This document shows positions 33,794 through 42,873 of a stretch of DNA of 43,275 bases, in pieces. The notes beneath the pieces were generated by a model. That model worked only from the letters and a program-made list of their open reading frames with translations, was not told the origin of the DNA and did no database searches. Source of the stretch: Bacteroidales bacterium (GTDB lineage Bacteria; Bacteroidota; Bacteroidia; Bacteroidales; JAADGE01); assembly GCA_021108035.1 (NCBI GenBank), contig JAIORQ010000042.1, positions 1 through 43,275 on the forward strand, in the 5' to 3' direction. Each line of letters starts with the position of its first letter. Position 1 is the first letter of the stretch. A program made the translations under genes and the position numbers.

Positions 33794-35971
33794 ATGATCA
33801 AAAAATTTCTTTCAGTATTAATTATATTTACATTAATCCTGAACACAAGCGTAAAAGCTGACGGAGATGACGAAGGCATGTGGCTGACTTTACTTGTTCA
33901 GAAATTGAACATGCAAAAAATGAAAGCAATGGGTTTAAAACTCAATGCAGAAGAAATATACAGTATTAACAAAGGCAGCTTAAAAGATGCCGTAATTGTA
34001 TTGGATCACGGGTCTTGCACAGGAGAACTTGTTTCTGCTGACGGATTGTTTTTAACAAACCATCACTGCGGATACGGAGAAATTCAAGCCCACAGTTCTG
34101 TAGAACATGATTATCTGACTGAAGGATTTTGGGCTATGTCAAGAGACGAAGAATTGCCGAATCCGGGAAAAACAGTTTCTTTTTTGATCAGTATTGAAGA
34201 TGTAACGGCAAAAGTTAATGCTGTTATTACTGATGAGATGTCTGAAAAAGAAAGAGAAAGTGTAATAATGAAACTTTCCGATAAATTGGAAAAAGAAGCT
34301 GTTGAAAATTCAAAAGAATGGTATGAGGCAAAAGTTGTTCCTTTCTTTGAAGGTAACAATTATTATTTATTTGTATCTGAAACATTTACAGATGTTCGTT
34401 TAGTTGGCGCCCCACCTTCATCAATAGGTAAATATGGTGCAGATACGGATAACTGGATGTGGCCTCGTCATACAGGAGATTTTTCTATGTTCAGAATTTA
34501 TTGTGCACCTGACGGAAAACCTGCAGAATATTCAGAAGATAATGTTCCGTTTCATCCTAAAAAATTCTTTCCGATTTCAATAAAAGGATATAAAAAAGGT
34601 GATTTTGCAATGGTAATGGGATATCCGGGAGGCACTACCAGATATATGACTTCTTGGGGTGTTGAAAACGAAATGAATAATATTAATAAGATAAGAATTA
34701 AACTTCGCGGTATCAAACAAGATATTATGAAAAAAGAAATGGATGCAAGCGATAAAATTAGAATTCAATATGCTTCAAAGTATTCAAGATCAACCAATTA
34801 TTATAAGTATTCAATCGGACAAAACAACGGTCTGAAAGCTCTGAATGTTATCGGAAAGAAACAAAATAAAGAAAAAGATATTGAAAATTGGATTAATAAA
34901 AAGAAAGAAAGAAAAGAAAAATATGCAGAAGCTCTTTCAATTATTGAAAAGTCATTAAAGGAACTGAATGAATCCAATATTGCACAAAATTATTGGGTTG
35001 AATCTTTTTGGTTAGGTCCTGAAGTTGTCAGATTTTCATTAAGAAGTTATTATGCATTGCAAAAAGCTGTCGGAAATGAAGATGCTGTTAAAGAAATTAA
35101 AGAAAATGCAAAAGAATTTTTCAAAGATTTTTATCAACCAATTGATAAAGCAGTATTTATTGCTATGTGTGAAACATATAAAAAAGATATTCCCGAATCT
35201 TATTATCCGACTTTCTTTGAAAAAGTAGAGAACGACTATGAAGGGGACTTTAAAAAATATGCAGATTATTTATATTCTACTTCAATCTTTGTTGATAAAG
35301 ATAAATTTTTTAAATTTTTAGAAGATCCGGATATGACCGAACTTGAAAAAGATCCGGGAATAATTGTTGCAAATTCAATATATACATTATATATGCAAAA
35401 GCAACTTGAAACTGAAGAAATGATGTATGATCTAAATAAAGGAAGAAGAAAATATCTTGCCGCCTTATTAGAAAAAGAAGCAGATATTGCTCATTATCCT
35501 GATGCTAATTCAACAATGAGATTATCTTACGGTTCTGTTGGAGATTATGAGCCAAAAGATGCAGTTTTATATAAACACTATACAACTTTAGCAGGTTATA
35601 TGGAAAAAGAAAACGAAGGATCTCCGAAAAATGATGAATTCTATGTTCATCAAAAATTAAAAGACCTGTATAAAAACAAAGATTACGGGCAATATGCTAA
35701 TAAATTATCTGACGGATCAACAGAAATGAGAGTTTGTTTTACAACTGATAACGATATTACAGGCGGTAACTCGGGGAGTCCGGTTATTAACGGAAACGGT
35801 GAGTTAATAGGAATTGCTTTTGACGGAAACTGGGAAGCAATGAGCGGAGATATTGCATTTGAAACGGAACTTCAAAAATGCATAAATGTTGATATAAGAT
35901 ATGTTTTATTTGTAATCGACAAATATGCAGGCGCATCTCATTTAATAAAAGAAATGAAAATTATAAAATAA
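33794..35971 (+). CDS. S46 dipeptidyl-peptidase, DPP7-like
   Basis: This 725-residue exported protein has a signal peptide (to VKADG). The S46 catalytic parts are visible: DHGSCTGELVSADG and LFLTNHHCGYGEIQ with the active-site His (H90 or H91), and ITGGNSGSPVINGNGELIG with the nucleophile Ser in the last 80 residues. The following FDGNWE has Gly where the acidic-specific DPP11 group has Arg, so specificity is predicted to be for hydrophobic P1 residues, as in DPP7. The length is normal. It releases dipeptides in the periplasm during peptide feeding. It is monocistronic, with a strong terminator. Confidence 0.95.
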   Translation: MIKKFLSVLIIFTLILNTSVKADGDDEGMWLTLLVQKLNMQKMKAMGLKLNAEEIYSINKGSLKDAVIVLDHGSCTGELVSADGLFLTNHHCGYGEIQAHSSVEHDYLTEGFWAMSRDEELPNPGKTVSFLISIEDVTAKVNAVITDEMSEKERESVIMKLSDKLEKEAVENSKEWYEAKVVPFFEGNNYYLFVSETFTDVRLVGAPPSSIGKYGADTDNWMWPRHTGDFSMFRIYCAPDGKPAEYSEDNVPFHPKKFFPISIKGYKKGDFAMVMGYPGGTTRYMTSWGVENEMNNINKIRIKLRGIKQDIMKKEMDASDKIRIQYASKYSRSTNYYKYSIGQNNGLKALNVIGKKQNKEKDIENWINKKKERKEKYAEALSIIEKSLKELNESNIAQNYWVESFWLGPEVVRFSLRSYYALQKAVGNEDAVKEIKENAKEFFKDFYQPIDKAVFIAMCETYKKDIPESYYPTFFEKVENDYEGDFKKYADYLYSTSIFVDKDKFFKFLEDPDMTELEKDPGIIVANSIYTLYMQKQLETEEMMYDLNKGRRKYLAALLEKEADIAHYPDANSTMRLSYGSVGDYEPKDAVLYKHYTTLAGYMEKENEGSPKNDEFYVHQKLKDLYKNKDYGQYANKLSDGSTEMRVCFTTDNDITGGNSGSPVINGNGELIGIAFDGNWEAMSGDIAFETELQKCINVDIRYVLFVIDKYAGASHLIKEMKIIK

Positions 35972-35998
35972 ATCCGGATAAAAACTCTTTTCATAAAG

Positions 35999-36041
35999 AA
36001 AGCTGTCTCAAAACAAGATTTTTTGTGAGACAGCTTTTTTT
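35999..36041 (+). terminator. Rho-independent terminator after the S46 gene
   Basis: AAAGCTGTCTCA pairs with TGAGACAGCTTT around a 14-base loop and is followed by a run of T. The A-rich left flank makes it possibly bidirectional. Confidence 0.85.
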
Positions 36042-36044
36042 ATT

Positions 36045-36075
36045 TTTGATAGTTTCGTATTTATTTCTATTTTTA
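36045..36075 (+). promoter_or_regulatory. Putative promoter of the 36090 gene
   Basis: TTTG (36045-36048), 19 bases, then TATTTTTA (36068-36075), one mismatch from TAnnTTTG. Confidence 0.45.
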
Positions 36076-36089
36076 GACCTTGTTAAGTA

Positions 36090-36533
36090 ATGCTGATGAA
36101 ATCTAAAATAATCATAACAATTATAATTTCAATTCTTCTTTTTAATCTGAAAGCAATTGATGCACAATGCCTTGATTTTGTTAAAACAAAAGGCTTTGAG
36201 ATTCTTAATACCGAAAAATATATGCCTGAAGGACGATTTGATGCCATGATGCTTAGTGAAGGAGATAATTTAACTGTTTATAAATCTTTTTTCAGAGGAA
36301 AAACCTATAGAGTTGTTGTAATAGGGGCAGAAAACTTACCTGCTCTTAATTTCAAAATAAAAACCATGCAGGGTAAAGTAATTTATGATAATACTACAGA
36401 CGGAAATAAAACCCAATGGAATTATACTTCTGATCGAAATCAAAACTTAATAGTGTATATAGAAATCCCTGTAAAACAAACCCAACCAAATACAGGCTGT
36501 GTTGCTGTTGTTTTGGGTCATAAAATGAACTAA
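36090..36533 (+). CDS. Exported protein of unknown function
   Basis: This 147-residue protein has a signal peptide (to AIDAQ); M3 at 36096 is an equally good start. The mature part begins with CLDFVKTKGF, has YKSFFRGKTYRVVVIGAE, and ends with a conserved-looking NTGCVAVVLGHK. Two Cys, near the start and end of the mature part, could form a disulfide. Similar short secreted proteins are common in Bacteroidota, without known function. Confidence 0.75.
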   Translation: MLMKSKIIITIIISILLFNLKAIDAQCLDFVKTKGFEILNTEKYMPEGRFDAMMLSEGDNLTVYKSFFRGKTYRVVVIGAENLPALNFKIKTMQGKVIYDNTTDGNKTQWNYTSDRNQNLIVYIEIPVKQTQPNTGCVAVVLGHKMN

Positions 36534-36570
36534 TTTCACTTATTTTAAAAACCTAATAATCAAAAATAAA

Positions 36571-36594
36571 AAGAGCCGCTTCACAGCAGCTCTT
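36571..36594 (-). terminator. Terminator between the 36090 gene and gdhA
   Basis: AAGAGC (36571-36576) pairs with GCTCTT (36589-36594), with a partial inner stem CGCT/AGC(A). On the - strand it is followed by TTTTTATTTTTG, fitting a gdhA terminator; on the + strand by TAGTTTTAT, so weak action both ways is possible. Confidence 0.6.
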
Positions 36595-36618
36595 AGTTTT
36601 ATAATATTTCCTAATTTT

Positions 36619-37959
36619 TTATACTAAGCCTTGGGCCAACATTGCATCAGCAATTTTTACAAAACCTGCAATATTTGCTCCTTTAACATAATCAACAAAT
36701 CCGTCATCTTCAGTTCCGTATTTTCTGCATGACTCATGAATATCTTTCATGATTCTTTGTAATTTTTGATCAACTTCTTCTGCAGTCCAACTGAAGCGTA
36801 ATGAGTTTTGGCTCATTTCTAAACCTGAAACTGCAACACCTCCAGCATTAGAAGCTTTACCCGGAGCATAAAGAATTTCTGCTTTATGAAAAATCTCAAT
36901 AGCTTCAGGTGTACAAGGCATATTTGCCCCTTCTGAAATACAAATTACTCCGTTATCAACTAATTGTTTAGCATCCTCTGCGTTCAATTCATTTTGAATT
37001 GCACATGGTAATGCAATATCAACTTTTTGCTCCCACGGTCTTTTATTCGGGAAGAATTCAACATCAAATTCATCAGCATAAGGTTGAACAACATCATTAT
37101 TTGTAGCTCTTAACTCAAGCATATATTCAATTTTTTCTCCTGTAATGCCGTCAGGATCATAAATATATCCGTCAGGACCTGAAAGTGTAACAACTTTTCC
37201 GCCGAGATCATTCACTTTTTGTACAGCTCCCCAAGAAACATTACCGAAACCTGAAACAGCAACAGTTTTACCTTTAAAAGAATCGCCTTTTGTGGCTAAC
37301 ATTTCTTGTGCAAAATAAACATTACCGAAACCTGTAGCTTCAGGACGCATTAAACTTCCGCCCCATTCTCTTCCTTTACCTGTCAGTACTCCGGTAAATT
37401 CATTTCTTAATCGTTTATATTGACCAAACAAATATCCGATTTCTCTTCCGCCTACACCAATATCACCGGCAGGTATATCAGTATTCGGTCCTATGTGTCG
37501 TTGTAATTCCGACATAAAACTTTGACAAAAACGCATAATTTCATTATCTGATTTTCCTTTTGGGTTAAAATCAGACCCTCCTTTTCCGCCACCCATTGGT
37601 AAGGTTGTTAAACTGTTTTTTAAGATCTGCTCGAAACCGAGAAATTTCAAAATACTTAAATTCACACTCGGGTGAAATCTTAAACCACCTTTGTATGGTC
37701 CGATTGCACTGTTAAACTCAATACGATAACCTTTATTTACACGAAACTCACCTTTATCATCTTGCCAAGGAACTCTGAACAAGATAACTCTTTCAGGCTC
37801 AATTAGACGTTCTAATATTTTAGCATCTTCGTACTTAGGATTATTTTCAATAAAGGGAATAATAACTTCCGCAACTTCTTGAACTGCTTGGTGAAATTCT
37901 TTTTCACCGGCATTTCGGGCAATTACATCACCCATAAATTTATTTATTTTTTCTGTCAT
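36619..37959 (-). CDS. gdhA: Glutamate dehydrogenase, probably NADP-specific
   Basis: This 446-residue protein, of the usual length for the hexameric enzyme, shows FRVPWQDDKGEF, GPYKGGLRFHPSVNLSILKFLGFEQILKNSL in consecutive parts, the catalytic region LPMGGGKGGSDF, NTDIPAGDIGVGGREIG, the Rossmann GFGNVSWG and SEGANMPCT. It interconverts 2-oxoglutarate plus ammonium and glutamate. The family assignment to NADP-type rests on overall similarity. A -7 box, TACATTTG (37991-37998, - strand), lies 31 bases upstream. Confidence 0.97.
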   Translation of the reverse strand: MTEKINKFMGDVIARNAGEKEFHQAVQEVAEVIIPFIENNPKYEDAKILERLIEPERVILFRVPWQDDKGEFRVNKGYRIEFNSAIGPYKGGLRFHPSVNLSILKFLGFEQILKNSLTTLPMGGGKGGSDFNPKGKSDNEIMRFCQSFMSELQRHIGPNTDIPAGDIGVGGREIGYLFGQYKRLRNEFTGVLTGKGREWGGSLMRPEATGFGNVYFAQEMLATKGDSFKGKTVAVSGFGNVSWGAVQKVNDLGGKVVTLSGPDGYIYDPDGITGEKIEYMLELRATNNDVVQPYADEFDVEFFPNKRPWEQKVDIALPCAIQNELNAEDAKQLVDNGVICISEGANMPCTPEAIEIFHKAEILYAPGKASNAGGVAVSGLEMSQNSLRFSWTAEEVDQKLQRIMKDIHESCRKYGTEDDGFVDYVKGANIAGFVKIADAMLAQGLV

Positions 37960-38155
37960 TTTAATATAATTTAGAAATTCATTTTTTTTACAAATGTATA
38001 TTATTTTTTATTAATGACATACTATAAATCAAGCATTTTTTATTTTGCCTAATCGTCTGATATGCAGCCATGTATCAAATTAAAAAAGATGTTAAAAAAC
38101 AAGCCCTGATAATTATCATAATTCTGAATGTTGAAAATTTTAAAAAATTATGCAG

Positions 38156-38218
38156 AAAAGTTTGCATAAAAAGAAAAGATATTGACATTTGCAAACTTTT
38201 TTAAAATCCTTATATTTT
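38156..38218 (+). promoter_or_regulatory. marC-pgk promoter with overlapping inverted repeat
   Basis: TTTG (38188-38191), 19 bases, TATATTTT (38211-38218). An 11-bp inverted repeat, AAAAGTTTGCA (38156-38166) and TGCAAACTTTT (38190-38200), overlaps the -33 element, so a repressor or activator could bind there. The rest of 37960-38240 contains only the gdhA upstream elements. Confidence 0.6.
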
Positions 38219-38240
38219 TTAAACATTAAATATTAAAATC

Positions 38241-38846
38241 ATGAGTATAAATTTTATTGATATTTTATCAGTTTTTATGGTATTGTTTGCCGTGATAGAT
38301 ATTGTTGGTTCGATACCAATAATAATAGACATTAAAGCAAGAGGAAATAAGATACAAGCTTTTAAAACAACTATTGTATCACTTATTATTTTAGTTTTAT
38401 TCTTGTTTGTCGGAGAAGCACTACTCGGTATATTTGGTGTAGATATTGCCTCATTTGCTATTGCCGGTTCATTTATTCTTTTCTTCCTTGCTTTGGAAAT
38501 GGTATTGGGAATTGAATTATTTAAAGGTTCAACACCTGAAGGAGCATCAATTGTACCTTTGGCTTTCCCGTTAATTGCGGGAGCCGGTTCAATTACAACG
38601 TTGCTTTCTTTGCGAGCTGAATATTCATCTTTAAATATTTTTATTGCATTAGTATTGAATATGATAGTTGTATTCTTTGTTTTAAAAACTACAAAATATT
38701 TAGAAAAAATTTTAGGGCAATCAGGAATTACTATTCTCAGAAAAATATTCGGAATTATATTACTTTCAATTGCAATTAAATTATTTATGTCTAACGCAGC
38801 ATCATCAATTGAAACTCATTTTCCCGGATTGTTAAGTAAATTATAA
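38241..38846 (+). CDS. MarC family integral membrane protein
   Basis: This 201-residue protein has six hydrophobic segments. It shows the MarC/UPF0056 hallmarks: FAVIDIVGSIPIIIDI at the N-terminus, IAGSFILFFLALEM, and PLAFPLIAGAGSITTLL in the middle, then a last helix with RIFGIILLSIAIKLF-type sequence. The transported substrate is unknown; the old link to multidrug resistance is not supported for the family. It precedes pgk by 42 bases from one promoter. Confidence 0.93.
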   Translation: MSINFIDILSVFMVLFAVIDIVGSIPIIIDIKARGNKIQAFKTTIVSLIILVLFLFVGEALLGIFGVDIASFAIAGSFILFFLALEMVLGIELFKGSTPEGASIVPLAFPLIAGAGSITTLLSLRAEYSSLNIFIALVLNMIVVFFVLKTTKYLEKILGQSGITILRKIFGIILLSIAIKLFMSNAASSIETHFPGLLSKL

Positions 38847-38888
38847 AAAAAAAATCTATAACTTTACTGAAAATTTAAACCGTAAATT

Positions 38889-40073
38889 ATGCAAAATATC
38901 AGCACCTTTAATTTTACAAATAAAAAAGTAATTGTTAGGGTTGACTTTAACGTACCGTTGAATAACCAACTTGAAGTTACTGATGATACAAGAATTACAG
39001 CAGCATTACCGACAATAAAAAAAATAACAGAAACCGGATATGTTATATTAATGTCGCACCTCGGCAGACCGAAAGAAAAAGAAGAAAAATTTTCGCTGAA
39101 GCATGTGGTACCAAAACTTTCAGAATTGTTGGGAAAAGAAGTAATGTTTGTAAATGATTGTATCGGACAAGAAGTAAAAGATAAGATTGCTGAGATGAAA
39201 ATCGGAGATATCTTATTACTTGAAAATTTAAGATATTATCCTGAAGAAAAAAAAGGAGATAAAGATTTTGCAAAGCAATTATCTGATTTGGCAGATGTAT
39301 ATGTAAATGATGCTTTTGGAACGGCTCACAGAGCACATGCTTCCACGGCAATTATTGCTGATTTCTTTCCTGAAAATAAGATGTTCGGTTATTTGATTGA
39401 GAATGAGTTAGAAAGTCTCCAAAAAGTATTAGCTGATCCTCAAAAACCGTTTACTGCAATTCTCGGCGGAGCAAAAGTTTCTTCAAAAATTACTGTAATA
39501 GAGCAAATGCTTGATAATGTTGATAATTTGATTATTGCCGGAGGTATGACCTATACTTTTATTAAAGCACAAGGCGGAAATATAGGTTCATCATTGGCAG
39601 AAGACGAATATATTGATACGGCAAAAGAGATTATGACAAAAGCCAAAGAATTAGGTACAAATTTAATTCTCCCTGTTGACAGTGTTAATGCCGATAAATT
39701 TGCAAATGATGCAAACACAGAACTAACAGCAGTTGACCAAATAAGCGAAGGGTGGATGGGATTAGATATCGGTCAAAAGACCATTGATCTTTTTTCAGAA
39801 ACAATTAAAAATTCAAAAACGATTCTTTGGAACGGACCTGCCGGTGTTTTTGAAATGGATAATTTTGCAAACGGAACAATTCAAATAGCAAAAGCTTTAG
39901 TTGAAGCAACATCAAACGGTGCATTTACATTAATTGGCGGAGGAGATTCAGTAGCTGCTTTAAAAAAATATAATCTACAAGATAAAGTAAGCTATGTATC
40001 AACCGGTGGCGGTGCTATGTTAGAATTTTTAGAAGGTAAGGACTTGCCGGGTATTGCGGCTGTGAAGAAATAA
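38889..40073 (+). CDS. pgk: Phosphoglycerate kinase
   Basis: This 394-residue protein has [81 protein letters not shown] and [11 protein letters not shown] with [13 protein letters not shown]. It transfers phosphate from 1,3-bisphosphoglycerate to ADP. It is the last core gene before the right cassette array; the first cassette core lies about 50 bases after its stop. Confidence 0.98.
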   Translation: MQNISTFNFTNKKVIVRVDFNVPLNNQLEVTDDTRITAALPTIKKITETGYVILMSHLGRPKEKEEKFSLKHVVPKLSELLGKEVMFVNDCIGQEVKDKIAEMKIGDILLLENLRYYPEEKKGDKDFAKQLSDLADVYVNDAFGTAHRAHASTAIIADFFPENKMFGYLIENELESLQKVLADPQKPFTAILGGAKVSSKITVIEQMLDNVDNLIIAGGMTYTFIKAQGGNIGSSLAEDEYIDTAKEIMTKAKELGTNLILPVDSVNADKFANDANTELTAVDQISEGWMGLDIGQKTIDLFSETIKNSKTILWNGPAGVFEMDNFANGTIQIAKALVEATSNGAFTLIGGGDSVAALKKYNLQDKVSYVSTGGGAMLEFLEGKDLPGIAAVKK

Positions 40074-40120
40074 AAATTGCTGTTTAAAGTCCATAGCAAC
40101 TTGCAAACCTCATGGATTTA

Positions 40121-40179
40121 GTTCAACATTTGCTTCAGACTTGGCTTTGCAAGCCGTTTGAAGCCTATTTATTGTGCGT
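40121..40179 (-). other. attC-like site at the end of the right array (59 bp)
   Basis: Read on the - strand: R'' ACGCACAAT (40179-40171) pairs with the cassette start GTTGTGCGT (41499-41491) except for its last base. Inner arms GCTTCAAACGGCTTGC and GCCAAGTCTGAAGC pair, and R' is GTTGAAC. The 59-bp size equals the classical 59-base element. The final AAC of R'' is AAT, which may hinder excision. The sequence after R' (GTTGAACTAAATCC) nearly equals the start of the ORF-less cassette at 3473. Confidence 0.65.
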
Positions 40180-40186
40180 TCGTGCT

Positions 40187-40981
40187 TTATTTCATTATGT
40201 TATATTCAATATTTGAAATTCTCCCTTTAAAGTATTCAAAATCTCCGTCCTTTAAATGCCATATAACTTTTATCTCACTTGGAAATTTCACTCCATTTTT
40301 TTCATCATAATTATCTATCACAATTGACCATGGTATTTTTTTATATGTCCCGTCTTTTTCTGCAAAATATCTGTCTTCTGTATAAAAACTATTCATTTCT
40401 CCTTTATCATTAAAATTAAAAGTCCCATTTACTTTAATGTCATTATATGTTAATGTTGCTTTTGCATTATTATCATCAACAGCTTCCCATTTTATATAAT
40501 CTTGTAATGCGTAAGATGGAATAATAGATGTCTCTGATAAAACCGTTACTAATGCAGACTTGTCCATTTCTACACCTTTTGCATCGGCTACTGTAAATAA
40601 TTTTAAGAGTTTAATAAGCATATTGCCTTTTCCGTTTTGACATTTATCACGAGCTTCAAAAGGAAAAATTCCTAATATCTTGTTTTGCAGATAAACAATT
40701 CTCGTTGGTTCAGAAACCGAATTATATTGAAGGCAGCCCAGCCGCATCCATTTTTTATTTTGTGCTGTTTTAAAATCAATATTTTTCCATTCTGTTTTTG
40801 CATTAACCATTTTCACTTTGCCAATATAACCGCAATATCTAAAATATCTCTGAACAGGTTTCGGCAAAGTCGCAATATGTTTTTCTTTTATGGTTTCTGT
40901 TGGAAAGTCAGAATACTTTTCAACATCAGTTCTAATTTCCGATAAATAAAGGTTTTTCAGTGAGTTGCAGCTTGTCATCAT
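40187..40981 (-). CDS. DUF6544-like lipoprotein (right cassette, second gene)
   Basis: The first ATG gives 264 residues starting MMTSCNSL, too short for a signal peptide. In frame just upstream lie codons for IRKIIIIGVL, which would complete a lipoprotein signal with lipobox MTSC, but the only possible initiator before the upstream TGA is ATT at 41011. The body matches the DUF6544/DUF6920-type family: KPVQRYFRYCGYIGK, WMRLGCLQYN, KGNMLIKLLKLF, LVTVLSETSIIPSYAL, RYFAEKDGTYKKIPWS and GVKFPSEIKVIWHL. The function is unknown. The gene overlaps or abuts the flavodoxin gene, and both share one cassette. Confidence 0.75.
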   Translation of the reverse strand: MMTSCNSLKNLYLSEIRTDVEKYSDFPTETIKEKHIATLPKPVQRYFRYCGYIGKVKMVNAKTEWKNIDFKTAQNKKWMRLGCLQYNSVSEPTRIVYLQNKILGIFPFEARDKCQNGKGNMLIKLLKLFTVADAKGVEMDKSALVTVLSETSIIPSYALQDYIKWEAVDDNNAKATLTYNDIKVNGTFNFNDKGEMNSFYTEDRYFAEKDGTYKKIPWSIVIDNYDEKNGVKFPSEIKVIWHLKDGDFEYFKGRISNIEYNIMK

Positions 40982-40998
40982 AAGTACTCCTATTATTA

Positions 40999-41478
40999 TT
41001 ATTTTTCTAATTCATTTACAAACTTTACAATTGCTTCATAGTCAATCTCTGATATGCTTTCCTTAGAACCCGAAATTTTCTTGACAAGAATTCTTTCAAA
41101 AAAATTCATTTTATCTAAATTATATTCATACCCCAATAGTGCAGTACCTAATGCATGTCTGCGAAGATCTTCAGAAAACGCATTTTTAAATTGCTCAATA
41201 GACTTATCACCAGTCTCCATACAACACAGAAACAATCCCAATGTTTTTGTCAAAAGAATGCTTTTGTTCGACTCGCAGAATTTTTTTGTTTTTTTATGTA
41301 CAGTAGCCATGTGAATTGAGCCTCCGATTATTATTCTGTCAAAAGTCTCAATATCCTTAATCTTGTCTTTGCTTATATTTATCAATTCGGTTTCACCTGA
41401 ATTGAGCTTATCGGCAATTATTCTTGCTACTTTTTCAGTAGTTCCATGTTTAGATATGTAAATAATTACTGTTTTCAT
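40999..41478 (-). CDS. Flavodoxin-domain protein (HemG-like) (right cassette, first gene)
   Basis: Start M at 41478 gives 159 residues beginning KTVIIYISKHGTTEKVAR, the FMN phosphate-binding loop of the flavodoxin fold. A start six codons earlier (41496) would lie inside the cassette core GTTGTGCGTCATG and is less likely. Further signatures are DRIIIGGSIHMATVHKKTKKF and LGLFLCCMETGD, typical of the Flavodoxin_5/HemG-like group. A role in electron transfer or as a quinone-linked protoporphyrinogen oxidase is possible but not shown. It forms a two-gene cassette with the lipoprotein. Confidence 0.85.
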   Translation of the reverse strand: MKTVIIYISKHGTTEKVARIIADKLNSGETELINISKDKIKDIETFDRIIIGGSIHMATVHKKTKKFCESNKSILLTKTLGLFLCCMETGDKSIEQFKNAFSEDLRRHALGTALLGYEYNLDKMNFFERILVKKISGSKESISEIDYEAIVKFVNELEK

Positions 41479-41492
41479 TTTTTCTGCATGAC

Positions 41493-41626
41493 GCACAACG
41501 TTAAATTGTTTGAGTAGTGGCAGATTGTGGGCTTCTTATCTATCAAACTGCTACGCTGTTTGAGAGAACTAAAGACCTTGATATTTACCCCATTTCCTGC
41601 CATTACTTATACAAAATGTTATGGGC
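41493..41626 (-). other. attC-like site after the Fic gene
   Basis: Read on the - strand: R'' GCCCATAAC (41626-41618) is the exact complement of the Fic cassette start GTTATGGGC (42707-42699). Inner arms match strongly: GTATAAGTAATGGCAG against the complement of CTGCCACTACTCAAAC. R' GTTGTGC (41499-41493) opens the flavodoxin cassette. The length is about 134 bp, within the known attC range. Confidence 0.8.
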
Positions 41627-41666
41627 TGGCTTTTCTGTTGTTCTGTCTATGTTAATCATTTTTGTC

Positions 41667-42548
41667 TTAGTCATTTTCTTCGTAGTAATACGAACAGTCA
41701 ATTCCTTTCATAAACATTTCGCGGTCGTTGATTTTGTCAGTTAATACGTTTTTCAACAATTTTTTTAGAAAGTTGCTGTTTGTTGGGCTTTGCATCATTG
41801 CGTTCATATAATCTTTTTTGCCTATTTTACTCCAATCTACGCATTTTTTTAGGCGTATTTTCAATATCAAATCCAACCATATTCGAGTGCTTCTGCCATT
41901 GCCTTCCATAAACGGGTGTGCAATGTTCATTTCTACATATTTATTCACGATTTTGTCAAATGTAGTTTCGGGCATTTCTTCTATTTGTTTTAAGGTTTCG
42001 CCCAAAAAGCGTGATACAGCAAATTGAAAACCTCTTTTTGAAATGTTTTTTTGCCTGATTTGCCCAGCAAAATCATACAATCCTCCAAACAAATAAGCGT
42101 GAATTTGTTGCAAGCCATTGGTTGTACCAACTTCAATGCTGTTGATAAACGAACTTTCAAACAAGGCATACGCTTTTGTTTTGCTTTTTCCGTCTATACT
42201 TGCATCACTGTATGTAAACCATTCAATAAATCGGTTTGCTTTTTTGCCGGGAAACTCTTTACCCAATGCAATAATACCGTTGTAATCCAACGTATCAGCT
42301 AAACGCTTTTTGCCATCCGGTGCAAGAAATTTCAACTGGGTAGTAGCACTAACCACTTGGCTATTTTCTTTCTTCAACTTGGCTTTAAGGTACTTCCAGT
42401 AATTGCGAGTCTTTGTATAGTCGTTTTGGTCAGTAAGCACGGCAACAATATCCAACACTGAAAACCACCACTTGGCATTTTCTTCGTCCCAAAGAGCTCG
42501 CACTTCACGGTCGTCAAAAAAACGTATGGATATTTTTGCCTTACTCAT
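41667..42548 (-). CDS. BRO-N / Fic domain fusion protein (right cassette)
   Basis: This 293-residue protein has an N-terminal BRO-N-like domain (about 1-110: [54 protein letters not shown]), otherwise known from phage antirepressors. The Fic domain follows (about 145-270), with the complete catalytic motif [12 protein letters not shown] at 211-222, [17 protein letters not shown] and KYVEMNIA. The C-terminus SYYYEE (286-291) resembles the class III inhibitory motif SxxxE(G/N), but with Glu in the last position. Active Fic proteins AMPylate targets such as gyrase; the BRO-N part may bind DNA. It is enclosed by exactly matching cassette cores. Confidence 0.88.
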   Translation of the reverse strand: MSKAKISIRFFDDREVRALWDEENAKWWFSVLDIVAVLTDQNDYTKTRNYWKYLKAKLKKENSQVVSATTQLKFLAPDGKKRLADTLDYNGIIALGKEFPGKKANRFIEWFTYSDASIDGKSKTKAYALFESSFINSIEVGTTNGLQQIHAYLFGGLYDFAGQIRQKNISKRGFQFAVSRFLGETLKQIEEMPETTFDKIVNKYVEMNIAHPFMEGNGRSTRIWLDLILKIRLKKCVDWSKIGKKDYMNAMMQSPTNSNFLKKLLKNVLTDKINDREMFMKGIDCSYYYEEND

Positions 42549-42700
42549 ATTTTTATTTCCAGAGTTGCCTTGTAATGTACAATCTGTCTTATTTTCAATT
42601 ATCTCTTGACAAATTTAGATTAAAAAATTCATTAGAAGTTAAGAAATTAAAAAAAATTCTTTTCAATTCATAATTTGCACTGTGGTTGTCCTACGCTTGC

Positions 42701-42873
42701 CCATAACGACTGGCTAAAAAGCGTGCGGCATTTTATCGATAATTTTTCAGTTTGCAATATAGCCAAAATTTTGCCTTATCTGTTGTATTATAAATTCAAA
42801 TTTTTGCGGTGCCGGTTACTTGCTTTTGTTTTCAGTTTGCGATTACCGCATGATTTTTTAGCTCTTGTTATGT
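42701..42873 (-). other. attC-like site 0, right copy
   Basis: This is the mirror copy of 403-575, identical up to GTT (42707-42705 read on the - strand), then continuing ATGGGC into the Fic cassette. The 150 bases from here to the Fic start contain TAAATTTG (42617-42610, - strand), a possible -7 box for Fic, and no gene. Confidence 0.7.
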
